21,896 nt of DNA from Spongospora subterranea. Its lineage: Eukaryota; Endomyxa; Phytomyxea; Plasmodiophorida; Plasmodiophoridae. The stretch is from NCBI GenBank assembly GCA_900404475.1, contig OUQQ01000334.1:1-21896 (forward strand), given 5' to 3'. A program made the translations under genes and the position numbers. A model generated the notes under the pieces. It did not search any database. It worked only from the letters and a program-made list of their open reading frames with translations, and had not been told where the DNA came from. How positions within the stretch are numbered: the stretch's first letter is position 1; every line of letters starts with the position of its first letter. Below are positions 1-9,600 of the stretch, one piece after another.

Positions 1-134
1 TGATAACACAGAAACAAAGTTGTGGGTGAGTCCCGTGATGGTGATTGTGATGGAGAATTTGAGCTAGAAAAGAGGATCTGACATGTATTCCAGTTGAGCA
101 ATTGAAATCCGTTTGTGAAGTGTTGCCAAGATGA
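1..134 (+). CDS. 3' end of a gene truncated by the window edge
   Basis: Two partial exons can be joined: one ends at base 25 with a consensus GTGAGT donor, and the next runs 68-134 and ends in TGA (132-134). Removing the 42-bp intron 26-67 gives an open frame ending in KEDLTCIPVEQLKSVCEVLP plus Arg. Three cysteines lie in the last 23 residues. I do not recognise the family, and too little is present to infer function. It converges with the minus-strand repeat gene that ends near 356. The evidence is only the donor, the AG acceptor and frame agreement, so confidence is moderate. Confidence 0.42.
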
Positions 135-355
135 TAAACGATAATCATTGAACGATATCACTTTTCAAACACACGCTGATAGGGAGTTCACACTTCACCA
201 TTTTATCGAACGGAATATTATCGCATTGATGAATAAAAATTGTGTATATTGATCTCAATCGAACAGATTTCGCGGCGATAAATGGTGTATTGTGATGGAA
301 CAGAGAACAGGATCTCCTTTGAAATCGATTAAGGATGATAGAACACAAGACCAGA

Positions 356-2944
356 CTAGCGACAGTTGAACAAACAATAGACAATCGATAGGAACCGATC
401 TGAAAACAAACAGGGATGAGACATCGATGTTGTTGATGAAGCGCAGAGAAACAATGAGGTGACTTTCTGAAACTGAAATCAAACAAACAGCGAGTATATT
501 GTGGAATACTGACTTGATGGATTCGGACGTTGACCATTGTTGAGGTGATATTCGACTGACATCAACATTTGGTAAATTCGGTAATCAACAGTCAACGCGA
601 GGTTCAAATGAACCGATGCGACAAGTTTCCCTGTCACGAACAGTCATTTTAATAAAGCAATTGATTGAATACATATCAATTGGGGATTGATGAAATTGAA
701 AACGAATTGAGAAAGATATAACAAAATTATAATGATTATGTGCAAATGGAGATAGCGCATGGACAAACACAAACTTTCTATGATAAAACAATGTGATTTG
801 CCAATAAAGGAGAATCCAGAGAGATATGAGATGATGCGCCTTACGAGCTGCAGTCTCCAGTTGTGGCACCACTTTCTTTAGTTCCAGTGGAATAGGGCGA
901 AAAATCCATTCTGGAATATATGATAAGGGGGGAGGGTGAATACGATAACGGGATGACCAACCACGAAATATTTTGGCCCTGATGTTCGGGCGGGGGTTCA
1001 GAATTGAATGCAATAATGGGTTGAACCAACCACGAGTTTTACACCACTTGTTTGGGTCGTGAAGTCGTAATGGATACTCTATTGCAAAGCTTGTCACTAA
1101 ACCGAAAAACAGGAACAACAAAGCGATTATCACTTGTCAAAGTCTCCATGATTGGCGTCAACTCGAACATCATGAAAAGCATTTTTTGTTCGACAACGGC
1201 ACGAACAGATGGAGGAACAATATTGGCGAACTCAACTGAAACAGAAATTAGAATGCACAAACGATATCCAGAGGAACAAGTTGATGACCTGCTTTCAAAG
1301 CGAAATCGTTCCTGAGACCGGAAAATTTGGGAGGGTCAAAAGAACCTGACCACAGTTGAGTAAAACGGCGAAAAATAATCAAACAGATTTTGTCGATGAC
1401 CAGCTGACCATTGAGGTGCCAACAGGCCATGAAGAAAATTTTGCGAATGGTCAAGCGAACGAAGCCGGCAACCAATGGATGAACTGATTTCAAGATATCC
1501 CCTGACACGAACAGTCAGATCGCTCAAGCAATTTTCAAGATGGAAATAGATGGGCTGGATAGCGGTTGATCATGATGGAAAATGCAACAAATTCAAATTA
1601 TTAACGATGAGGTTGGAAAAGCGAATGGAAATTAATTGTTGAGTGAAGAAAACAGAAATGTGATTGGTCGATAAAGGAGATATGCTATGAGAGATATCAG
1701 ATGATTGGCCTTACGAGCTACAGACTCAAGTTGTGGCGCCACCTCGTCCAGTGCAATTGGGATAGGACCAAGATCTGGAACATTGATTAGGAAGGGAGGT
1801 GAATATGATAATGGGATGGACCAACCACATATCATGTCCTCAGAAATAATCGGGTCGGCCACTTCCAAAGGTATTTCCCGATGGTAATCAAGTGGTACTC
1901 CACACACTATTGGAAAATTGTGTCATTACAAGCAAAACTTGAAAACAATCAAGAAAGGATTCCACATTTTAGTCTGTTGGAGTACTTGGTGAAGGTTTTC
2001 ATCAATATGTCGATTACGGCAAATGCTTTATCACTTTCAGATTCAGGGAACATGGAAATAAAAATCCCTGAGATAGAATTTTACATTTACGATCATGATT
2101 GCAACAATTTCAATCACCGATATTTGCCACGAAATTCGACGGAATACCGGGTAGTAATGGGGCTACGAAAGGACGGTCAATTCAGTCAAAGAGCGGAATG
2201 GGGCACTAATCAGAAAATTCAAACGTTGCAAAGGCACTAACCCGTCGAGTGTGTCAGATAAAGACAATTGGTCCCCGATCACCATTTGAGGAGAAAAAAT
2301 GGGAATGAAGATGAACGATGCCTCATACAAATCTTACAAAGATGTTGTTATCGAGACCGAACAGTATTGTGCAATCATCGAACAGTCGACAGAAATGAAA
2401 TATGGCGTGAACTAATGACCTTTTCCGTCTTCCGCATCTTCTGATTGTTGAGATATACGAGGAAGATACTTGAGCATATGAAACGCATTATCCATATCCT
2501 GACACATGAATGTGAACAGGAGTGTCAACCTTTCAGCTTCAGACTCATCATGTTCAGATTGCGCTGTCGCCAGAAGTAAATTAAGCTCCGAAAACGTGAA
2601 CCGGCGACAGAAAGTGAATCGAAGAGTAATAAGGATGAACCAGTTTCAACAGCGAAGAAAAATTCAGGAACTCATTTTAATTATCAAATCGTGATTGAAT
2701 TATACAGAGATGTTCCCATACCTGGTTGAGATGACACTTTTGGCAACACATTGACTGCGTCAAAATGAATACGAGGATCATCTGAACCGTTGATGAGGGA
2801 AGAGTTTTGAACATATATTGGGATGGACTTACATTTAGAGATGAGAAAGAAGTCTTTCGGGATACCTAATTGATAATCGGCAAAAGAAACAACACCGAGA
2901 GCGGCGGCTGATAAAATCAACCATATCCGCATACTATACGGCAT
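356..2944 (-). CDS. Secreted repeat protein, about 15 symmetric exons, unrecognised family
   Basis: Function unknown. Reading down from 2944, exons are 2833-2944, 2722-2754, 2420-2563, 2225-2332, 2118-2162, 1966-2067, 1826-1906, 1715-1774, 1409-1501, 1289-1345, 1134-1235, 962-1078, 845-910 and 535-630, with a tentative last exon 356-399. The product is about 419 aa. It opens with a signal peptide (MPYSMRIWLILSAAALG followed by VVSFA). The rest is amphipathic helical sequence with recurrent blocks of the form V-x-P-Q-L-E-x-x-A-R followed by S-V-H. Every internal exon (2 to 14) is a multiple of three and every intron is phase 1. Exons 7-9 and 12-14 are a duplicated block. Most introns are 50-87 bp; exceptions are 158, 213 and 214 bp. 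The start could be Met at 2983, 2944 or 2932; I prefer 2944 because the hydrophobic core follows directly. The 3' end after 535 is not resolved. Confidence 0.62.
535..1906 (-). repeat. Tandemly duplicated exon-intron block inside the repeat gene
   Basis: Block 1 covers about 1409-1906 and block 2 about 535-1078, offset by roughly 865-871 bp. Matching introns have matching sizes: 51 bp (1775-1825) with 51 bp (911-961), and 213 bp (1502-1714) with 214 bp (631-844). Intron sequence is still alignable, for example near both GTAAGG donors and both acceptors. The paired exons 1715-1774 and 845-910 differ by 6 bp, and 1409-1501 and 535-630 by 3 bp, so both keep the frame. Over the best stretch 11 of 18 residues are identical. 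The introns aligning as well as the exons points to duplication of genomic DNA, not convergence. Confidence 0.75.
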
Positions 2945-3737
2945 CTGAGTCCTGTCGCAATCCGGGTATGGCGAAAACCTCATCGACTACCAGTCAGATA
3001 TGTTACAGGTTTGGACGAGTGCGAGTGTGCGAGTCAAACTTTTATGTCCGCCGGTACTGTAGTCTGTGTGACTTGGACCAGAGACTTCGGATATGGGGTA
3101 CGGAGTGATAGAGAATTGATACTCTACAAAATTGATAGATGATCGAAAATTGCCCAGGACCCTGTTCAATCCATGGTTTGGCGATAGTCTTCCCCTATCC
3201 TATGGATCTCATGGCCGATCAGGCTCATCAAGAATAGTTGAGAGAGGCGATAAGATCATACGAATTCCTATTCCAGGCAATGTTTAGGGGGTAGCTGTAA
3301 AATGACCTGACAATACTGTCAGGTCATAAATATACATGAGCTGGCTATCCAATAGCTATAATTCGCTCATATTTAGAAATGTCAATTCAGAGATAGGAAT
3401 TGGATCGTTGACAAAACATTCAAACAAGATCATAACTGGTATTGGCGCGTAGACACAAACCGTTGACAACTGATAGACGTCCAACATCGTGTGAAACTTC
3501 AACCTTGTCTTTAACACCATCGACCTTATCATAACCAGTGACAGTTGTTCAAACCCAAGTCAATATCAATCTTGGCAAACCCTTCAGATACGGTAAACAT
3601 CCCCCGACCTCCTGTAAGTTTCCATCGATCCTGACATACTAGCTGGGTTAACCAATGAACGGGAGGTGTCACCCCTTGGTATTAGAGCGAGGTCTTTTCA
3701 ATACACGGTAATCGTCAACTGTGGTCAACTAGTGGAA
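2945..3737. other. Gene-poor spacer upstream of the secreted repeat gene
   Basis: I find no supportable gene here. It should hold the promoter of the minus-strand repeat gene that starts near 2944. The only clear structure is the perfect inverted repeat at 3303-3326. Short open frames, such as 2987-3169 on the minus strand, show no splice support, signal peptide or recognisable motif. Confidence 0.5.
3303..3326. repeat. Perfect inverted repeat, 10-bp arms, 4-bp loop
   Basis: Arms TGACCTGACA and TGTCAGGTCA are exact reverse complements around the loop ATAC. The ends carry TGACCT and AGGTCA, the half-site recognised by many nuclear receptors, here everted with 12 bp between. It may equally be a simple hairpin or a footprint of a mobile element. 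It lies about 360 bp upstream of the repeat-gene start. No run of T follows, so it is not a bacterial-style terminator. Confidence 0.8.
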
Positions 3738-3992
3738 TTATTTGAAAGGAATCGAGTTAAAATGGGGGACGATCATGCCAAACACGTTGTCGTTGCACTT
3801 GATTCCCAGAGAGAGAGAGAGGAACGACACCGACATGGAGAAGGTTGTCAGTGGTCGCCAACGAGGGAGGGTGACACCTTGGATAGCGCCATCGATAGCG
3901 ATATCAGGATTAAGAGGGAGCGAGACAGGTAAACAAGAGAGGGAGGATATGGTGAACATGACGACCATTAAGAACCACATCCTTTTTGACAC
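3738..3992 (-). CDS. Candidate short secreted protein, splice structure unresolved
   Basis: The frame starting with ATG at 3992 begins MSKRMWFLMVVMFTISSLSC, a good signal peptide with a basic start and a hydrophobic core. An acidic segment with PDIAIDGAIQ follows. The downstream part of the frame runs through a CT-rich tract (3808-3822 is AG-repeat on the plus strand) that looks like the pyrimidine tract of an intron, so the true coding part probably ends near GAIQ at a GTGTCA donor and resumes after an AG near 3798 or farther on. Two alternative second exons are possible and I cannot choose between them. No family is recognised. An overlapping plus-strand frame has no such features. Confidence 0.3.
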   Translation of the reverse strand: MSKRMWFLMVVMFTISSLSCLPVSLPLNPDIAIDGAIQGVTLPRWRPLTTFSMSVSFLSLSLGIKCNDNVFGMIVPHFNSIPFK

Positions 3993-4145
3993 ATCTCATA
4001 TTGACAATAAACCGATTAACTGATTACGTCAGACGGGTCAAGGTCCAATCGTTGACCGGGGTAAAAGTCATTGGCAATGATCAACCCAATCACGGCTGAT
4101 TGTCTGGGCCAGGGTTGGTCAGTTCACACCCCGATTGCAGTTGAC

Positions 4146-4400
4146 CTAGACCCTCCTTGTCATTACCCTTGAACCTATCGCGTCCTGACGACTTACACTC
4201 CCTGATAGGTCATGTTCATCTCCAACATCACTATCACCATCAGTCGTTCTCAACCTCAATCGCACCGTTAACCGTTTATTAGGGGACATGGCCTTATCAT
4301 CATCATCAATACTGTTCTTAGGTTTACCATCTAGACCATAACCAAGAACAGTATCGGTTGGCTCATTCATAATAGAGACCAGCAACAGCGCGATCATCAT
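4146..4400 (-). CDS. Weak candidate: short acidic ORF with hydrophobic start
   Basis: The frame begins MMIALLLVSIMNEP, a short hydrophobic start, then has an acidic linker with DDDDK and a basic pair KR. A strong GTAAGT donor sits on the minus strand at 4193 (reading down from GGGAGT), and an AG near 4143 would give a 51-bp intron, the usual size here. The frame is also open for about 18 codons upstream of the first ATG, so the ATG may lie inside an internal exon. Nothing is recognisable. It could be one exon of a longer gene running toward 3.7 kb. Confidence 0.25.
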   Translation of the reverse strand: MMIALLLVSIMNEPTDTVLGYGLDGKPKNSIDDDDKAMSPNKRLTVRLRLRTTDGDSDVGDEHDLSGSVSRQDAIGSRVMTRRV

Positions 4401-4809
4401 TGGAATTAATGGAGAACCATAGAGGAGATCTGTTCGACCCGGTACTGGGTTCTAACTTCGTCGTCATTGCACTCCCCTCGAACCTCCGTCAATTCTATTG
4501 TGAATCTGTATTGAACAATATCCACGAATTCATATTTTGTTTTAAACTCAAGGACAACCTAAAATCATAATTTCCTCGATTTGCTAATCGATCATTATTT
4601 CGGGTGGGTGAGACCGGTGAAGTGGCGTTAAAGGACTATAGAAACAGGGGGAATGAGATTTATAATGATCGGTGTCAACAACGTGGTCCCTCGCAATCCA
4701 CACAATCATAAATGGAATGCGATATAGAAAGCGATAACAGGCGCGTGTCTCTATATATTGGTTCAGTATCACTAAAAACCAATCAGCGACACCATATTGG
4801 AAATCAGCG

Positions 4810-5106
4810 ATGAAAAATCCAGAGGAGTCGAGATGCATTACGGTCAGCATGTTTTGTGTGATCGCCACAATAACAGGATTAGGTTGTGTATTCGCCATCA
4901 TCGTCGCCGTCTACAAAACCCCTGATATTGGTCTGATCGTCCTGGCCAGCGTCCTATTGGTGATCAACATATCGACACTATGGATTAAGGCGTGGAAATG
5001 GCGATTCATCACGTTCGCCCTGGATTGGTTCAGTTTATGCATGTTCGCCTACTACCTATATCGACCTGAACCTGATGGGGCCAGCAAGATATATTCACTG
5101 TTTTAA
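4810..5106 (+). CDS. Small three-TM membrane protein
   Basis: Intronless 98-aa protein. Hydrophobic segments fall at about residues 10-35, 39-59 and 66-86, separated by a short charged loop (KTPD) and a basic Trp-rich loop (IKAWKWRF). There is no signal peptide beyond TM1. The size and three-TM layout resemble small TMEM-type proteins such as the TMEM243 group, but I see no diagnostic motif, so I leave it unnamed. It faces the MRPL46 gene tail to tail, with 41 bp between the two stops, so the 3' UTRs must overlap or be very short. Being open and strongly membrane-like over its whole length argues that it is real. Confidence 0.72.
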   Translation: MKNPEESRCITVSMFCVIATITGLGCVFAIIVAVYKTPDIGLIVLASVLLVINISTLWIKAWKWRFITFALDWFSLCMFAYYLYRPEPDGASKIYSLF

Positions 5107-5147
5107 TAATATACTACAGATACAGGATTGGTTATGAATGGAACACA

Positions 5148-5994
5148 TCACATCGCTATTAATTGCTGTATGATATTGGCCACCTTTGGCTCCACATAAT
5201 CGCTGGCTTCTTCTTTTGTCACCCATAGATAATCACAACCCGATACAGTTCCACCGACGTAGAGACTTCGCAAAAAGAACACCTGAAAAACACAAAAACA
5301 ACGCATCAACAAAGTAATGAAAGTGTAAGATGAGATCCATCGTACTTTGGACGGCGACAAGTCGGATTTCGCCTCAATCTCTAGATGTGCTAAAGGCGCC
5401 TGGCCAGTAAAGGACGCCTCAACATCTGTCACACACTCTGAAAGAGCTCTTTCAGCTGTTTGCCTAATGGTTTCCGATTCGTCAGTCCACATTGATTGTG
5501 GCAGATCCCATTTCCCATTAATGTTCTTGATGATCAGCAATAATGACCGATCCAGCTTCCTGTTCACCGATGTTCGCACATCGTTCACATCATCCTTTTG
5601 TGAGCCACAATCAGCCCAATATATATTGAATTTTATCAATGACCCAAACCTCAGTTATACGAGGTGCCGGCGTGAAGGTTTTCTTCAGTTTAACCATATC
5701 GGGTTCCGCCATTCTATCATCCAATCGTTTCTTGAGGAACGTCGGAATAGGTTTAGTGAACCTACGTTTGGTTTCAGCATATCGATCGTGTGTCTTATGT
5801 ATATTGGTGAATTACCTCTGGTTCAATGACGCTTGCATATCCTCAAATTCGGCTTCCCACGGCTCGGGATCCGGTATAATCACAGGCAGTCTTTCAACAA
5901 TAGTCGACACCAATATTCGACATGTATTCGAGGATGATGAAAATGCCAATCGACCGCCAGTCGAACGCCAAAATTGTCGACTGATCATGGCCAT
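5148..5994 (-). CDS. MRPL46: Mitochondrial ribosomal protein mL46 (MRPL46)
   Basis: Structural protein of the large subunit of the mitochondrial ribosome. Exons read 5816-5994, 5650-5761, 5346-5594 and 5148-5282; introns are 54, 55 and 63 bp with GT-AG ends. The joined frame is 224 aa, somewhat shorter than the animal protein. The N-terminus (MAMISRQFWRSTGGRLAFSS) is basic and hydroxylated, like a mitochondrial presequence. The hallmark block PRITE, then SVNRKLDRSLLLI, bridges exons 2 and 3, followed by GKWDLPQ and TAERAL. This is the degenerate Nudix fold of mL46: the catalytic REXXEE residues are not present, as is usual for this ribosomal protein. The C-terminus carries LWVTKEEASDYVEPK. 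The start is the first Met of the targeting sequence. Confidence 0.93.
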
Positions 5995-6673
5995 GAGCCA
6001 GTTATCACTGATCTTAATGTTTCAGGTGCCCGTTAATGTTAACAGGATCAGGGTAACGAGATCACAACTCACGTCAAGTGACGGCCTTTTCACTGTCAGC
6101 AGTGCGACCTGTAGTGTATGTTGTGGTGACAGTCGGGACATGACGCCATATTGCGTTGCTCGATGGGAACGGCGCCACATTCTCTTGCAGGGTCTTATTG
6201 ATGAACATGATGGCGACCGACAAAGATGGCGGCCAATAACTCTTTTGAAAACGGAGATCTAACGCGACGTCTTTACCCGCGTGCTGTAATCATAATTTTT
6301 CCGTTCATGATCCTGCTAATGTGTTTGCGTCACCGAGTCGCTCGTATTGGTTGAGATGTGTTGCATCATGAGGCGTGACGCAACCGCATTGGGCCAGGCG
6401 AGTTGACGATATGTCTTGTATGGCATTGGCACGGCGGGCGGTTTCGCATCTCAAAAAACATTCCTGATACGTCGCAGGGGCCGGTTCTCGGATCAGCGAC
6501 AGTCGAACAACGTGGGTCGTCCAGGCGATCGAGCCGCCAGAGATCGCCGATTTGATACCGCATAATCACCGCGTTATAGTGAATCCCTGGAATAATTGAT
6601 AAAAACAAATATAAGGGGGTCAACCCGTATATTGCCCAACGCGATGTAATATTGTCAATGCCACAACTGCACA
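5995..6673. other. Spacer between MRPL46 and the ABCG gene
   Basis: Both flanking genes are on the minus strand, so this 679-bp stretch should hold the 3' UTR of the ABCG gene and the promoter of MRPL46. The open frames here (for example minus 6366-6674) lack splice support and recognisable motifs. No repeat or RNA gene is apparent. Confidence 0.5.
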
Positions 6674-9600
6674 TTATTTCTGTTTATTCTTGTTTAAGCA
6701 GACGAGCAATACATAGCCGATAGCGCGATAACATATTCCCAATATCATCATTACAATCACATCCTTAGCGAACTGGTCTTGTTTGTACCTGAGATGGCGC
6801 CACAGACCCGATCAACAACAGGCTATATTGATATGATTGAGTCATTGAACCCCACCCATTGACATTATTCGACAGATCGTATATTGATTTATACGGCTGG
6901 GACGAGAGTCCATCTGTTCCAACAATCAGATCGTGTTCAAGATGATTCCCCGTTATTGATTGACATACAATGGGCATCAGCCGCCCATCTATTAGGGCCG
7001 ATATTGAATAGCCATTCAATACCATAGGATCTCGCTTGAGGTAATGTGATACCGAAACCACAATTAACGGCCATGAACAGCGATAACAGGACCGCTAGTA
7101 AACCGGCCGTCTGGCGTTTAACGATCATCGACACGATGACCGAGATCCCATAGACACAGAAGAATTGGAGATAGATGATGAGGAAGAAGGGGAATATGGA
7201 ATATGGAGGATGGCCGATAAACAGGTAAACACCAGCGAAATGGGCTGACGATAATCCAATACGATAGATGACGCTCATGGTCTTCGCCTGAACAGTATCG
7301 ACAGATCAGCGATTGATGGAAGAGGATTACAGGTTGGACCAGATAATAGGCGATCGTGTTATGACCAGATCCCGCTTCCCTCCAATAGATCGCCTTCTCT
7401 TCCGCGAATACGGCGACACCCGGTGGAGCAGCGGCCAACGCGATCGACATTCCGATCAACATTCCATCTGGATCATTGGAGTTATTGAACATTGGGAACA
7501 GGTCGAGACCGGTTCCATACACAATCCCAGGAACCAATATGTTGGCGCTTTTGACAGTAAACTATAGGGCTCGATCAACATTCCACTGAAGGTCTCCTCG
7601 TAATCGGCGACCGATACGCCCATGATGAGACCGGCGAAAGCGGCACAGAACGTCTCAACCCATAAACTGTTGCTATCTCGTGATTGCTGGCGCAGTGACC
7701 GATTATGGCAATGCCAGAACTGAGCTAGGAATGTGCCACCTCGTCCACCAACCACCGTTTCCATTGTCTGAATCGCTTCTAGATCAGGCGGTTTCTCTTC
7801 CTCTGCGATCCCGTTCGCTTGTTCGAACTTGCTCACCAGTTCCGATGCGGTTAGACACGATTGCCCATTGACCCGTTGACCTCGTCCAGCCAATATATCC
7901 ATGAAAATATCGGCCGGATTCGCCTCCATATTGAACTCATAACCCAGCGCCTCAAAATACGACCGCGCCGCATTCGCTGGACCGAAATAAGCTGTTCGCC
8001 CTCCCGGGACCAGCAGAATCACGTCGTCAAATTTGGAGAATATCTCAACACGTGGCTGATGAATAACGGCCACGATCGTTAATCCAATACGGGATATCGA
8101 TCTGAGGATTTCGGCAACGTCCAACGCCGATGTGGAGTCCAAACCCGATGTTGGCTCGTCCAAAAACAAGGCGATCGGAACGGCGGCTAACTCCATTCCG
8201 ATATTGACCCGTTTTCGTTGACCACCGGATATTCCTCGTGTCATTTCATCGCCAATGATCGAATCGGATATGTTCTGAAGTCTGTTTTGGGGGAAAGCGC
8301 GGTCAGAATTGGGGCGTGTCGGTCGTTATCCAGATATTGCTGTGCCCGACCCGAGTGACTTCAGTATTCCATCAACATGAGATTCGATGGATTCGGTCGT
8401 CCATGAGCTGGGAAGGCGCATCCGAGCTGAATGTTGTATCACCTCTTGTACGGTTAGATCACGATGCATCACATCTTCCTGTATTGCCACAACACGATCC
8501 CAATCAATCACAATATTCCCTCAACAGCCAATCAAACGACGTACCTGAGGGACATAACCGATAATCCGTTTGAAATCTCTCATATTGGATGTGACGCCAT
8601 TGATTTTCACATCACCTCCCGTATGAGCTAATTTCCCCATCAACACGTTCATGAACGTCGTCTCTGTAATCGAACCACAATCAGCCTCGACCCTGTTTTC
8701 CAACACGAGTTCAAGTGCCAATCGGTGAACCTACTTCCAGCACCAGATGGGCCCATTACAGCCGTCATTCGTTTAGGGATAATCCTCCCGGTCACCCCCA
8801 TCAATATCGTCTCCCCTGTCGCCAGATGATACGACAGATTATCGAACTGGAACTCCATCTGCAGATTGCGTCGTCCATTGAATCCGCGTTCGAATGCCTC
8901 AACGAGCTTCAACGTGGAGTTTGTTCCAGTTCCTTGTTCTGTCGTTCCAGTCCCTTGTTCTGTCGTTCCAGTTCCTGATTGTGTTGTTCCAGGTCCTAAT
9001 TCTGTTGTTCCAGGTCCTAATTCTGTTGTTCCAGGTCCTAATTCTGTTGTTCCAGGTCCTGGTTCTCTCGTTTTGCTGCTAACTCTGATATCAACCTCCT
9101 TCATTGACAATATGGCATTTGTGGGAGAATTGTCCCGTTGAGTAATGGGATCATGGAGACCTTTAAGGCCGTTTGGTCTGGTTTTGTGATAGTAGCGGTT
9201 AACGGCCCTGGATAATATGAGCAGCAATAGGAACAGGTCGATGATGATGGCGAGTAATAAAAGCCCATAATGCTGTTGAGTGACCGATCCCAAAGGACAA
9301 TACGACATGAACTCGCATTGGACTGGAACTGATGTGCCAGATACACAATAATGGCCATCTGGACTATAAAACACGATCAGGGACCCGTACACAATAACAC
9401 GATGAACGGGGGATATAATCACCAGGGATAGATAGCCGATGGATTAGGGCAATAGAATCCAGGAAGACAGGGAACGGGCTCATATCGCCCTTGAGGCTAT
9501 CATCATTCACCGATTAGAATGGAGATGATCGAGGGAGAGGCGATCACTAACAAGACAGGTTCTCATGGCGGCGATCCGCCTGATAAAACAATTAGGATCG

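Noticed and set aside
145..537. Minus-strand 130-codon frame
   Set aside because: It overlaps the 3' part of the repeat gene without keeping its phase; composition is unconvincing and no alternative splice join is better.
585..1133. Minus-strand 182-codon frame that seems to start with a signal peptide
   Set aside because: It starts at GTG, not ATG, and its hydrophobic start (1079-1133) is the pyrimidine-rich 55-bp intron of the repeat gene. The rest mixes true exons and introns.
1881..2240. Plus-strand 119-codon frame
   Set aside because: It lies antisense to exons 5 and 6 of the repeat gene; the minus-strand splice model explains this stretch with consistent phases.
3303..3326. Bacterial-type terminator
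   Set aside because: The hairpin has no U-tract, and the window is clearly eukaryotic.
5347..6262. Two long plus-strand frames
   Set aside because: They are antisense to the well-supported MRPL46 exons and show no motif.
8866..9141. Plus-strand frames of about 90 codons rich in Val/Pro/Ser
   Set aside because: They are the antisense reading of the 21-bp minisatellite, which is open in several frames because of its period.
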